From CAIZGX01 sp964385405 (GTDB lineage Bacteria > Bacteroidota > Bacteroidia > Flavobacteriales_D > Sanyastnellaceae), in the NCBI GenBank assembly GCA_964385405.1, contig CAYLOT010000028.1, positions 1 through 29,330 on the forward strand: a DNA stretch of 29,330 nt, in the 5' to 3' direction. Positions 21,935 through 29,330 of this stretch are shown here, in pieces. Position numbers and translations under genes: made by a program. Positions within the stretch are counted from its first letter, which is position 1, and every line of letters starts with the position of its first letter. The notes beneath the pieces were generated by a model. That model was given only the letters and a program-made list of their open reading frames with translations, made no database searches and was not told the DNA's origin.

Positions 21935-23074
21935 TTAAAGTGTTCCGCGTCTTTCTTGTTCACGTTCGATTGATTCGAAAAGCGCTTTGAAGTTTCCTTT
22001 TCCGAAAGATTGCGCACCTTTTCTTTGAATGATTTCGAAGAACATGGTTGGTCTGTCGAGAACAGGCTTCGTAAAAATTTGAAGCAAGTATCCTTCGTCG
22101 TCGCGATCGATCAAGATTCCAAGTTCCTGAAGTGGAGCGAGGTCTTCATCAATTTTTCCAACACGATCTAAAACAGTTTCGTAATAGGTGTTAGGAACGG
22201 TAAGGAATTCAACCCCGTTGTTTTTTAGAGCGGTTACCGTTTCAATAATGTTGTTGGTAGCAACTGCAATGTGCTGCACGCCTGCGCCGTTGTAAAATTG
22301 AATGTATTCTTCAATTTGACTTTTCTTTCTTCCTTCTGCGGGTTCGTTAATTGGGAATTTAACGCGTCCGTTTCCGTTCGCCATTACCTTACTCATTAAC
22401 GCGGTGTATTCCGTTGAAATGTCTTTGTCGTCAAAACTAACCAGCTGAGTGAATCCCATCACTTTCGCGTAGAACTCTACCCATTGATTCATTTCATTCC
22501 AACCTACATTTCCTACCATGTGATCGATGTACTTCAATCCAACATCTTTCGGTTGGAAATTAGGTTCCCACTTCACATAACCTGGCATGAAAACACCGTT
22601 GTAATTTTTACGCTCTACGAAGTAGTGGAAGGTTTCACCGTAGGTGCGAATTCCACTTAAGATAACCTCTCCGTTTTCGTCGTTCAAACGAATCGGATCA
22701 AGGCAAGTTACTCCGCCGCGTTCCGTTGTTTCTTCCCATGCTTTTGTTGCATCTTCAACCATTAGAGCAATGACTTTAACGCCATCACCATGTTGGTTAA
22801 CGTGCTCGTTTATTGGACCACCTGGACCAAGCGCAGTAGTTAAAACGAGACGAATTTTATCTTGTTGAAGAACATACGAAACCGCGTCTTTAGAGCCGGT
22901 TTCAAGACCGCGATAAGCAAGAGGTTTGAATCCCCATGCGCTCATGTAATAGTGTGCGGATTGTTTTGCATTTCCAACATACAATTCAACGTAGTCGGTA
23001 CCTAATAGAGGTAGGAAATCTTGTGCGTCAGGAAATATTTTTTCTATTTCTGAACCAGCGTCGTAAATATTCAT
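21935..23074 (-). CDS. hpd: 4-hydroxyphenylpyruvate dioxygenase
   Basis: A 379-residue Fe(II) dioxygenase that converts 4-hydroxyphenylpyruvate to homogentisate in tyrosine breakdown. The two vicinal-oxygen-chelate halves are visible. The metal ligands should be the His of YIDHMVGNV, the His of GAGVQHIAVAT and the Glu of MFFEIIQRKG. The C-terminal QSFGKGNFKALFESIEREQE is a family hallmark. Its ATG overlaps the stop of hmgA by one base, so the two consecutive steps of the homogentisate pathway are encoded together and probably translated in a coupled way. Confidence 0.95.
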   Translation of the reverse strand: MNIYDAGSEIEKIFPDAQDFLPLLGTDYVELYVGNAKQSAHYYMSAWGFKPLAYRGLETGSKDAVSYVLQQDKIRLVLTTALGPGGPINEHVNQHGDGVKVIALMVEDATKAWEETTERGGVTCLDPIRLNDENGEVILSGIRTYGETFHYFVERKNYNGVFMPGYVKWEPNFQPKDVGLKYIDHMVGNVGWNEMNQWVEFYAKVMGFTQLVSFDDKDISTEYTALMSKVMANGNGRVKFPINEPAEGRKKSQIEEYIQFYNGAGVQHIAVATNNIIETVTALKNNGVEFLTVPNTYYETVLDRVGKIDEDLAPLQELGILIDRDDEGYLLQIFTKPVLDRPTMFFEIIQRKGAQSFGKGNFKALFESIEREQERRGTL

Positions 23075-24228
23075 TATAACCAGCTTTTAATATAATTTGG
23101 ATCGTTAATTTGAAGGGCAGCTTCTGTAATGCGAAGCGGTCTGAAAGGGTCAATCATGACCGCAAGTTCTTGCGTGTCTTTTTGACCAATGCTTCTTTCG
23201 TAAGCTCCTGGGTGCGGTCCGTGCGGAATGCCACCTGGGTGAAGGGAAATGAATCCTTTTTCAATATGATTTCTACTCATGAAATCTCCATCTACATAGT
23301 ACAGTACTTCGTCTGAATCGATGTTGCTGTGATTGTATGGAGCGGGGATAGAATCCGGATGATAATCGTACAGTCTCGGAACGAAAGAGCAGATTACAAA
23401 GTTGTGTCCTTCGAAAGTTTGATGCACGGGAGGGGGCTGGTGAATGCGTCCAGTTATCGGTTCGAAATTGTGAATTGAGAACGCGTAAGGGTAATTATAA
23501 CCGTCCCATCCCGCAACATCGAAAGGATGTGTAGCATACACCAACGTGTGCATGTGATTCTCCTTTCTGATTTTTACTGTGAAATCTCCTTTTTCATCGT
23601 GTGTTTCTAGTTCCGATGGTCGCTTAATATCACGTTCGCAGAATGGCGCATGTTCAAGCAATTGACCGAATTGATTTCTGTAGCGTTTAGGCGTTACAAT
23701 TGGAGAGAAACTTTCAACAATAAACAAGCGGTTGTCTTCCGTTTCAAATTCAATTTGGTAAATCATTCCTCTTGGAATAACTAGATAGTCGCCGTATTCG
23801 AAAGGGATATTTCCAAGTAAAGTTCTTAATTTTCCAGAACCGCGATGAATGAAAATAACTTCATCAGCATCTGCGTTTTTGTAGTAGTATTCTGTAAGAC
23901 TTTTTCTTGGTGCTGCAACCGAAATATGCAAGTCGTTATTAAAAAGCAACACCGTTCGGCTTTCGAGAAAATCATCTTGAGGCGCAACGTTGAATCCGCT
24001 TAACATGCGTGGTTCAATGTTGTGTTGAACTGCCGCTTTGGGAGTAACATCAACAGGTGCGCTGATGCTTTTTATTTGAGTGGGTCTGTGCAGGTGGTAG
24101 AGCAGCGAAGAAGTGCCACTGAATCCTTCTGTTCCGAATAGCTGTTCGTAATGCAATTCGCCAGATTCCTTGTAAAACGTAGTGTGACGTTTTGGTGGGA
24201 TTTTTCCGAGTGTGTGGTAAATAGGCAT
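23074..24228 (-). CDS. hmgA: Homogentisate 1,2-dioxygenase
   Basis: A 384-residue cupin-type iron dioxygenase that opens the ring of homogentisate to maleylacetoacetate, the step after hpd. Landmarks are RGSGKLRTLLG and YGDYLVIPRGMIYQIEF in the first cupin half, WDGYNYPYAFSIHNFEP, HQTFEGHNFVICSFVPR, and the iron-site region SLHPGGIPHGPHPGAYE. It is shorter than the about 430-450 residues of the proteobacterial and animal enzymes, a form I expect in Bacteroidota. No fumarylacetoacetase or maleylacetoacetate isomerase gene is in the window. On the minus strand TAACTTCG (24233-24240) before the ATG is a 7-of-8 match to a -7 box. Confidence 0.94.
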   Translation of the reverse strand: MPIYHTLGKIPPKRHTTFYKESGELHYEQLFGTEGFSGTSSLLYHLHRPTQIKSISAPVDVTPKAAVQHNIEPRMLSGFNVAPQDDFLESRTVLLFNNDLHISVAAPRKSLTEYYYKNADADEVIFIHRGSGKLRTLLGNIPFEYGDYLVIPRGMIYQIEFETEDNRLFIVESFSPIVTPKRYRNQFGQLLEHAPFCERDIKRPSELETHDEKGDFTVKIRKENHMHTLVYATHPFDVAGWDGYNYPYAFSIHNFEPITGRIHQPPPVHQTFEGHNFVICSFVPRLYDYHPDSIPAPYNHSNIDSDEVLYYVDGDFMSRNHIEKGFISLHPGGIPHGPHPGAYERSIGQKDTQELAVMIDPFRPLRITEAALQINDPNYIKSWL

Positions 24229-24309
24229 GCGGCGAAGTTACGAATGAAGAGTAAAGAAAAATATATGAGTAAAGGCAATTCGAAGACTGATGTTTCTCAA
24301 AGTGTGAGA

Positions 24310-24774
24310 TTAGTTTTCGGGTTCCTTAATTGCGTTGATGTAATAATTCAAATTTGGAGGCTCAATGTGTCCTTTAACCAGAAAAGCATTGGGATAGATT
24401 GGACGTAAATTTTTCAATTCTTGTCTTGCTTCACTTTCAGTGAGGAAGTCGCCAATTCGCAAACTGAAGTCTGGAACATTTTGTTCAAGGTATGCTTGGT
24501 GAATGAGTCCCTTACCCATGTATTCTTGACGCTTTGCTTTTGCTTGATCAAGTGGTCCAAAGAATATTTGAATGCGGTAACCTTGAAGATTGTTTAAACC
24601 TCTTGAGTTCTTCTCTAGAGCAATCACACTCGGTGATGCAACGAAATTAACTGCCCCTTGACCAAGGCTATCTGCGACAATTCTACCCGATGATCCAAAG
24701 GTTTTGGAAGCTTTGGGTTGCGCAAAAGCAAACATTGGAAGAAGGATAAACACAAAGGCGAACTGTTTCAACAT
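24310..24774 (-). CDS. Exported SPOR-domain protein
   Basis: A 154-residue protein with a signal peptide (MLKQFAFVFILLPMFAFAQ, cleavage after about residue 18). The C-terminal part, from GYRIQIFFGPLDQAKAKRQ through FSLRIGDFLTESEARQELKN to YPNAFLV, matches a SPOR domain, which binds glycan strands lacking stem peptides at division sites. The upstream linker (about 20-66) has no recognised domain. I chose the ATG at 24772-24774 because it gives a clean signal peptide; an ATG four codons upstream is possible. It has its own near-ideal promoter and is divergent from actA. Confidence 0.83.
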   Translation of the reverse strand: MLKQFAFVFILLPMFAFAQPKASKTFGSSGRIVADSLGQGAVNFVASPSVIALEKNSRGLNNLQGYRIQIFFGPLDQAKAKRQEYMGKGLIHQAYLEQNVPDFSLRIGDFLTESEARQELKNLRPIYPNAFLVKGHIEPPNLNYYINAIKEPEN

Positions 24775-24793
24775 GATAAAATACATTTCTCAA

Positions 24794-24823
24794 CAAAAGT
24801 AGGCGGTGCGTGTTGAACTACAA
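24794..24823 (-). promoter_or_regulatory. Promoter of the SPOR-domain gene
   Basis: On the minus strand TTG (24823-24821), exactly 19 bases, then TACTTTTG (24801-24794): a full match to the Bacteroidota promoter TTG-N19-TAnnTTTG, placed 19 bases before the chosen ATG. Confidence 0.82.
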
Positions 24824-24918
24824 AACTTAAATAGCGATGAATCAATCGAGTAAGAGTCTAAATCTTCGCGTCCCTTATTTAGAATAGGTATAAATTGAGA
24901 AATACGTGTAAATGACAT

Positions 24919-24948
24919 TTCTGTGATAAACCTCGTGAAGTAAATTTG
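24919..24948 (+). promoter_or_regulatory. Promoter of the alternative complex III operon
   Basis: TAAATTTG at 24941-24948 is a full -7 match. At the correct 19-base spacing stands TTC instead of TTG (24919-24921). The predicted start leaves a leader of about 30 bases before the actA ATG. Confidence 0.6.
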
Positions 24949-24985
24949 CGACGCTATAAATTAGGATTTTTGTAAAAAACCAGCA

Positions 24986-26422
24986 ATGAAGCGACTTCTA
25001 GCAAGTTTAAAAGGATTAGCGTTGTTAACGATTGTTAACCTATCCTTATTTTCAGCGGCTTACGCTGCTAACATTCACGAGGGGGGAGACCCTGTTAAAG
25101 GTGCCGAGCTCTTTAACGCCAACTGTGCGTCGTGTCATAAAATAACAGATGAGATCTTGGCTGCACCAGGTTTGAAAGGTATTTCAGAGCGTTGGGCGGG
25201 TAAGGACGAATTGATTGTCAAGTGGATTAACAATCCGCAAGCTGCTGCAGCATCTGGAGATGCTTACATCAAGGGCTTAGTTGACAAGTATGTTGGTTCT
25301 TACGGATGGATGGCTGCTCAAGCAGTTACCAAAGAAGAGATCAACCACATCTTAACCTACGTTAAGTCGGGTGGTGGAGCAGCAGGTGCTAAGAAGGATG
25401 AAGGTCCTAATTGCATCACTGTTGAAGACATGGCTAAGATGAAGGCGTTGGAAGAAGAAGCCAATGGCGGTGGTGGAATGATTTGGATTATCATCATCGG
25501 ATTAATTCTTGCAATCGTTGGGGTTTCTGCCGCAAACATCTCTCGTTCATTGAAAGCTGCGAATGCTGAAGGTGATTCTTCAGACGAAGAAGAGCACCAA
25601 GGATATTGGGCTTCTATAAAAGCTTGGATGTGGAAGAATAAAGGTTTTGTTGGAATCGTTGGTGTATTCTTGGTTTGTTACTTTGTAGTAGTAGGATACG
25701 GAACATTAATGGATATTGGTGTTTACGAAGGCTACAATCCTGAGCAACCAATTTGGTTCTCTCACGCAAGTCACGTTTGTAAGAACGAAATCGATTGTCA
25801 ATATTGTCACAGCAGTGCTGGAAAGTCTAAGCACGCGGGTATTCCTTCAGTGAACGTTTGTATGAACTGTCACAAGGGTATCAACAAAGGTCCTATCACT
25901 GGATCAAAAGAGATTGCTAAAATTTACGCTGCAATCGGATTCGATACTTTAACAAAGCAATACATTGCGAATTACGATCAGAAGCCTATTGTATGGAACA
26001 AGGTTCACAACTTGCCAGACCACGTTTACTTCAATCACAGCCAACACGTAACTGTAGGTAAGATTGATTGTAAGCAATGTCACGGTCCTGTTCAAACCTA
26101 CACGACGGGTCGTCAAGCAACCACCGAGGAGATTAATCTTCAAGAAGATGTTGAAGGATTGGTGAAGCTGACGAAACCAACTCTTACTATGGGATGGTGT
26201 ATTGAATGTCACAAAGAAAAGAAAATTGACTTGTCTACTAACGGATACTACGAGGAAATGCACGAGCGTTTCAAATCGACTGAAGCTGGAAAGCGCAACT
26301 TGCGTGCGTTGCTTCAAGAGAACATCGACGGTATGAAGTTGGGAGAAAAGTTAGATACATTACGTCCAGAGATTTCTGTAAAAGGAATGGGTGGATGGGA
26401 ATGTGGAAAATGTCACTATTAA
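24986..26422 (+). CDS. actA: Alternative complex III hexahaem cytochrome c subunit ActA
   Basis: A 478-residue membrane-anchored cytochrome c, first gene of the alternative complex III (quinol:cytochrome/oxidase oxidoreductase) operon. After a signal peptide (to about residue 28, AAYAANIHEGG), a small cytochrome domain has CASCH (Cys47, Cys50, His51) with a later Met-rich ligand region. Two hydrophobic segments follow (about 163-183 and 215-240), then five more CXXCH motifs: CQYCH, CMNCH, CKQCH, CIECH and CGKCH, the last at the C-terminus. The count of six equals the monohaem (ActE-like) plus pentahaem (ActA) hemes that are on separate subunits in Rhodothermus, so here they appear fused. The actB gene follows 20 bases later. 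It would pass electrons at the periplasmic face. Confidence 0.9.
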   Translation: MKRLLASLKGLALLTIVNLSLFSAAYAANIHEGGDPVKGAELFNANCASCHKITDEILAAPGLKGISERWAGKDELIVKWINNPQAAAASGDAYIKGLVDKYVGSYGWMAAQAVTKEEINHILTYVKSGGGAAGAKKDEGPNCITVEDMAKMKALEEEANGGGGMIWIIIIGLILAIVGVSAANISRSLKAANAEGDSSDEEEHQGYWASIKAWMWKNKGFVGIVGVFLVCYFVVVGYGTLMDIGVYEGYNPEQPIWFSHASHVCKNEIDCQYCHSSAGKSKHAGIPSVNVCMNCHKGINKGPITGSKEIAKIYAAIGFDTLTKQYIANYDQKPIVWNKVHNLPDHVYFNHSQHVTVGKIDCKQCHGPVQTYTTGRQATTEEINLQEDVEGLVKLTKPTLTMGWCIECHKEKKIDLSTNGYYEEMHERFKSTEAGKRNLRALLQENIDGMKLGEKLDTLRPEISVKGMGGWECGKCHY

Positions 26423-26442
26423 TTAGATTGGACCTGAATATC

Positions 26443-29330
26443 ATGGGTATGAATAAAAAATACTGGACAGGAATGGAAGAGTTGGAGAACACCTCTTCTT
26501 TCCAAGAAAGCATGTCAACAGAGTTTGCAAAGTCTGAAAGCGTTGAAAGCTTTTTAGGCAATGACAAGCTTGCTGAAAGTAACACTGGACGTCGTGACTT
26601 CTTGAAGTTCATGGGATTCAGCGTAGCTGCTGCAACGCTTGCTGCTTGTGAGACTCCTGTAGTTAAGAGTATTCCTTATGTAGTGAAGCCAGAGGAAATT
26701 ACTCCGGGTATTGCGAATTACTACGCATCATCTTTCTATGATGGAAATGAATATGCGAACTTGTTCGTTAAGACACGCGAGGGTCGTCCAATCTTCATTA
26801 AAGGAAATAAAGAACACGGAATCGGCGGTGGTGCTGTCTCTTCAAGAATCAATGCATCTGTATTGGGTCTTTATGATAGCGCTCGCTTGCAAGGGCCATT
26901 GAAAGGTGGTGCTTCAACCGACTGGGGAACACTAGATGCTGAAGTTTCTTCTGCATTGGCTAGTGCCTCTTCCATCCGTATCTTATCGAATACGGTAATT
27001 AGTCCAAGTACAAAGCGCGCGATCGCTGAGTTCTCGGCAAAGTATACTGGAAAAGTTCAGCACATTCAGTGGGACGCTATTTCATACCAAGGTATGCGTT
27101 TAGCTCACAAGAATGTTTTGGGTAAGGATGTAATTCCTGCTATGGACTTCTCTAAAGCGAAAACAATTGTTTCGGTTGGTGCTGATTTCTTAGGCACATG
27201 GATGTCTTCGAATTTATTCCAAGGTGATTACGCTGCTACCCGTCGCCCAGAAGGTGAGTGGATGAGCAAACACTACCAATTCGAAGCAACTATGTCATTG
27301 ACTGGATCGAACGCAGACGTTCGTATTCCAATTAAGCCTTCGCAAGAGGGTGCTGTTGTAGCTGCATTGTACAACGCAATCAAAGGTGGTAACGCTGAGG
27401 TTGCAGGTGTGGATTCAGCGCGCATTGCACGCATTGCAGAAGAGTTGAAAGCGAATTCAGGCGAAAGCATCGTTGTTGCAGGAAGCAATAACGTAGATGT
27501 TCAATCTATTGTCTGCGCAATCAACAATGAATTGAGAAATTACGGTTCTACATTGAACGCAGATAAGCCAGTTAATTTCTATCAAGGAGACGATGCAGCA
27601 ATGGATCGTTTGGTTGCTGAAATGAATAACGGCCAAGTTGGCGCGTTAATCGTTTACGGAACAAATCCAGGATATTCATACGCTGATGCTGCTGGTTTCA
27701 AGGCGGCAATGGGTAAAGTTTCAACAGTGATTAGCTTCAATGGCTTCGCAGACGAGACTTCTACTCATGCAACATACAACGCTCCTGATAACCATTACCT
27801 AGAGTCTTGGAACGATTTAGAGCCAATGGCTGGACGTATTGATTTCGTTCAACCAACAATTACCCCACTATACAACACACGCTCAGCACAAGAGAGCTTG
27901 TTGCGTTGGTCTGGTAATTCAGCTTCTTACTACGATTATATCAAAGCTACACATGCAGGCTTGTCAGCAGACTTGTTCAACATGAGTATCCACAACGGTA
28001 CTACGCACAACGTAGCATTGCCAAAAGCAGAGAACGCTCCAGTAGTTGTTTCAGTTGCTCCAGCAGGGAACGTTGTAGTTGAAGCTGCTCCAGTTGTAGC
28101 AGCAGCTGCAGCAATTGCTGCTCCTGTTATTGCAGCATCTCCTGTTACTTATGACTTAGCATCGGCCTTGTCGAATGCAAGTTCAATGGCAACAGGTGAG
28201 TGGGAGGTAAGTTTGTACCAGAAAGTAACTATGGGTGCTGGTGATTATGCAAATAACCCAATTCTTCAAGAGACTCCTGATCCAATTACTAAGGTTACTT
28301 GGGACAACTACGTGGCCATGTCTCCAACCGATGTTAAGCGTTTGAATTTAAACTCTTATATCGCTCAAGATGATCCAGCATCAGTTGTTAAAGTTACCAT
28401 CAACGGAAAAACTGTAACCTTACCGGTATGTCCAACCCCAGGTCAAAAGCCAGGAACCATTGGAATTGCATTGGGTTACGGCCGTGGTGCAAACAACGAG
28501 AAAATTGGTAAGGCAGCTTATCAAACAGCAGCAAACGGAGAATATGAATTGAACGAAAATGGAACTCCAAAGACAATTGGACAAAACGCTTTCCAATTCG
28601 TTTCAACTTCTACAACTCGTCAATACATCGGCACAGCAACAATCGAAGTGACCGACGAAACATATGAATTGGCTTCAACACAACTTCACAACACTGTAAT
28701 GGGTCGTGATTCAGTTGTGAAAGAAACTGTTCTTGCAAAATTCTTAGCAGAGAAAGAAGCAGAGAAAGGTACTGCTTCATGGAATATGGTTCCGACCTTA
28801 CCGGTTCACGAAGATGTGAATGGTGATGGAAAAATTAATCCAGCAGACCGCAAGCCAGTTAAAGAATTTGATTTGTGGAGAGATCACCCAGTAGAGGGCG
28901 CAGGCCACCGTTGGGGAATGACTATTGATTTGTCTTCATGTATCGGTTGTGGATCTTGTATCACAGCTTGTCATACAGAGAATAACGTTCCAGTTGTAGG
29001 TAAGGACGAAGTTCGTCGTCACCGCGATATGCACTGGATGCGTATTGATCGCTATTTCTCTTCAGAGTACCAACCAATTGATTTGGCTCAGACTCTTGAG
29101 AAGACTGAAGAGGCAACAGGAAAAGGTGCTATTGGTGCTTACCGCGAAATGGAGAATCCAGAAGAGAATCCACGCACAGTGCATATGCCAATGATGTGTC
29201 AACACTGTAACCACGCTCCTTGTGAAACAGTTTGTCCAGTTGCAGCAACAACACACAGCAATGAAGGATTGAACAATATGGCTTACAACCGTTGCATTGG
29301 TACTCGTTACTGCGCAAACAACTGTCCATA
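26443..29330 (+). CDS. actB: Alternative complex III iron-sulfur/molybdopterin-like subunit ActB (cut by the window edge)
   Basis: An open frame of 962 codons plus two bases runs off the right edge. Residues 1 to about 45 are a polar extension, followed by a Tat-like signal with lipobox (TGRRDFLKFMGFSVAAATL, then AACE), the TAT-variant known for this family. The next about 500 residues are a molybdopterin-oxidoreductase-like domain, which in this family has no molybdenum cofactor. A Val/Ala/Pro-rich linker lies near 28030-28150. The iron-sulfur part starts with CIGCGSCITAC (first Cys residue 833), then CQHCNHAPCETVCP and CIGTRYCANNCP. A dockerin/EF-hand-like loop DVNGDGKINPAD (residues 791-802) precedes it. 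I chose the ATG at 26443; MNKKYW two codons later is possible. Confidence 0.9.
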   Translation, partial: MGMNKKYWTGMEELENTSSFQESMSTEFAKSESVESFLGNDKLAESNTGRRDFLKFMGFSVAAATLAACETPVVKSIPYVVKPEEITPGIANYYASSFYDGNEYANLFVKTREGRPIFIKGNKEHGIGGGAVSSRINASVLGLYDSARLQGPLKGGASTDWGTLDAEVSSALASASSIRILSNTVISPSTKRAIAEFSAKYTGKVQHIQWDAISYQGMRLAHKNVLGKDVIPAMDFSKAKTIVSVGADFLGTWMSSNLFQGDYAATRRPEGEWMSKHYQFEATMSLTGSNADVRIPIKPSQEGAVVAALYNAIKGGNAEVAGVDSARIARIAEELKANSGESIVVAGSNNVDVQSIVCAINNELRNYGSTLNADKPVNFYQGDDAAMDRLVAEMNNGQVGALIVYGTNPGYSYADAAGFKAAMGKVSTVISFNGFADETSTHATYNAPDNHYLESWNDLEPMAGRIDFVQPTITPLYNTRSAQESLLRWSGNSASYYDYIKATHAGLSADLFNMSIHNGTTHNVALPKAENAPVVVSVAPAGNVVVEAAPVVAAAAAIAAPVIAASPVTYDLASALSNASSMATGEWEVSLYQKVTMGAGDYANNPILQETPDPITKVTWDNYVAMSPTDVKRLNLNSYIAQDDPASVVKVTINGKTVTLPVCPTPGQKPGTIGIALGYGRGANNEKIGKAAYQTAANGEYELNENGTPKTIGQNAFQFVSTSTTRQYIGTATIEVTDETYELASTQLHNTVMGRDSVVKETVLAKFLAEKEAEKGTASWNMVPTLPVHEDVNGDGKINPADRKPVKEFDLWRDHPVEGAGHRWGMTIDLSSCIGCGSCITACHTENNVPVVGKDEVRRHRDMHWMRIDRYFSSEYQPIDLAQTLEKTEEATGKGAIGAYREMENPEENPRTVHMPMMCQHCNHAPCETVCPVAATTHSNEGLNNMAYNRCIGTRYCANNCP

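Noticed and set aside
24295..24309. Five-bp hairpin after the SPOR-domain gene
   Set aside because: The stem is too short and lacks a T-run to call as a terminator.

Overview
The window looks like a chromosomal segment of a Bacteroidota bacterium, most likely in Flavobacteriales (inference). The pointers are: a protein with a type IX secretion (T9SS) C-terminal sorting domain; promoters of the Bacteroidota form TTG-N19-TAnnTTTG (clearest before prs and before the SPOR-domain gene); DUF4271 next to hemD; a YqaE/Pmp3-type lipoprotein; and the first genes of an alternative complex III (actA, actB) respiratory operon. No tRNA, rRNA, CRISPR array, insertion sequence or integrase was seen. A 10-base run of N inside prs (16060-16069) shows that this is a draft or metagenome scaffold.

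Layout. 1-5700: isocitrate dehydrogenase and nucleoside diphosphate kinase (minus), ornithine aminotransferase (plus), then a cystathionine beta-synthase/cysteine synthase-type PLP enzyme and a LolC/E-type permease (minus). 5774-7361: a secreted NamZ-type (DUF1343) muramidase and a small MORN/YwqK-like exported protein. 7362-9830 (minus): a tight three-gene unit of an SSAT-like acetyltransferase, aspartokinase and PduO-type cobalamin adenosyltransferase. 9885-11591 (plus): rbfA, a SAM methyltransferase and pth.

11593-15245 is the accessory-looking part. An XRE-family repressor is divergent from a run of small exported proteins: two lipoproteins, a T9SS cargo protein and one unknown. A second group follows with a lipoprotein carrying a Pmp3-like membrane hairpin and a DUF2752 protein. 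15333-20711 returns to housekeeping genes: prs, rplY, an RluB-type pseudouridine synthase with a long Arg/Pro/Ser-rich tail, DUF4271, hemD and dprA. 20708-24228 (minus) is a tyrosine-catabolism unit (hmgA, hpd) that runs into a second LolC/E-type permease. A SPOR-domain protein (minus) diverges from the actA-actB start of the alternative complex III operon, which runs off the right edge.

Two observations stand out. First, aspartokinase carries an in-frame 180-bp insert made of fifteen degenerate 12-bp units. The unit is itself nearly palindromic (CTTnnnAAG), so the block contains perfect inverted repeats of 28 and 14 nt, and it is read as fifteen tetrapeptides just before the conserved LGREGSD motif. 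Second, the gap between the XRE regulator and the surface-protein operon holds three perfect copies of GTTGT-N8-ACAAC, 20 and 42 bp apart, the last one covering the predicted -7 box. This looks like a complete and probably undescribed repressor-operator circuit controlling an envelope-protein operon.
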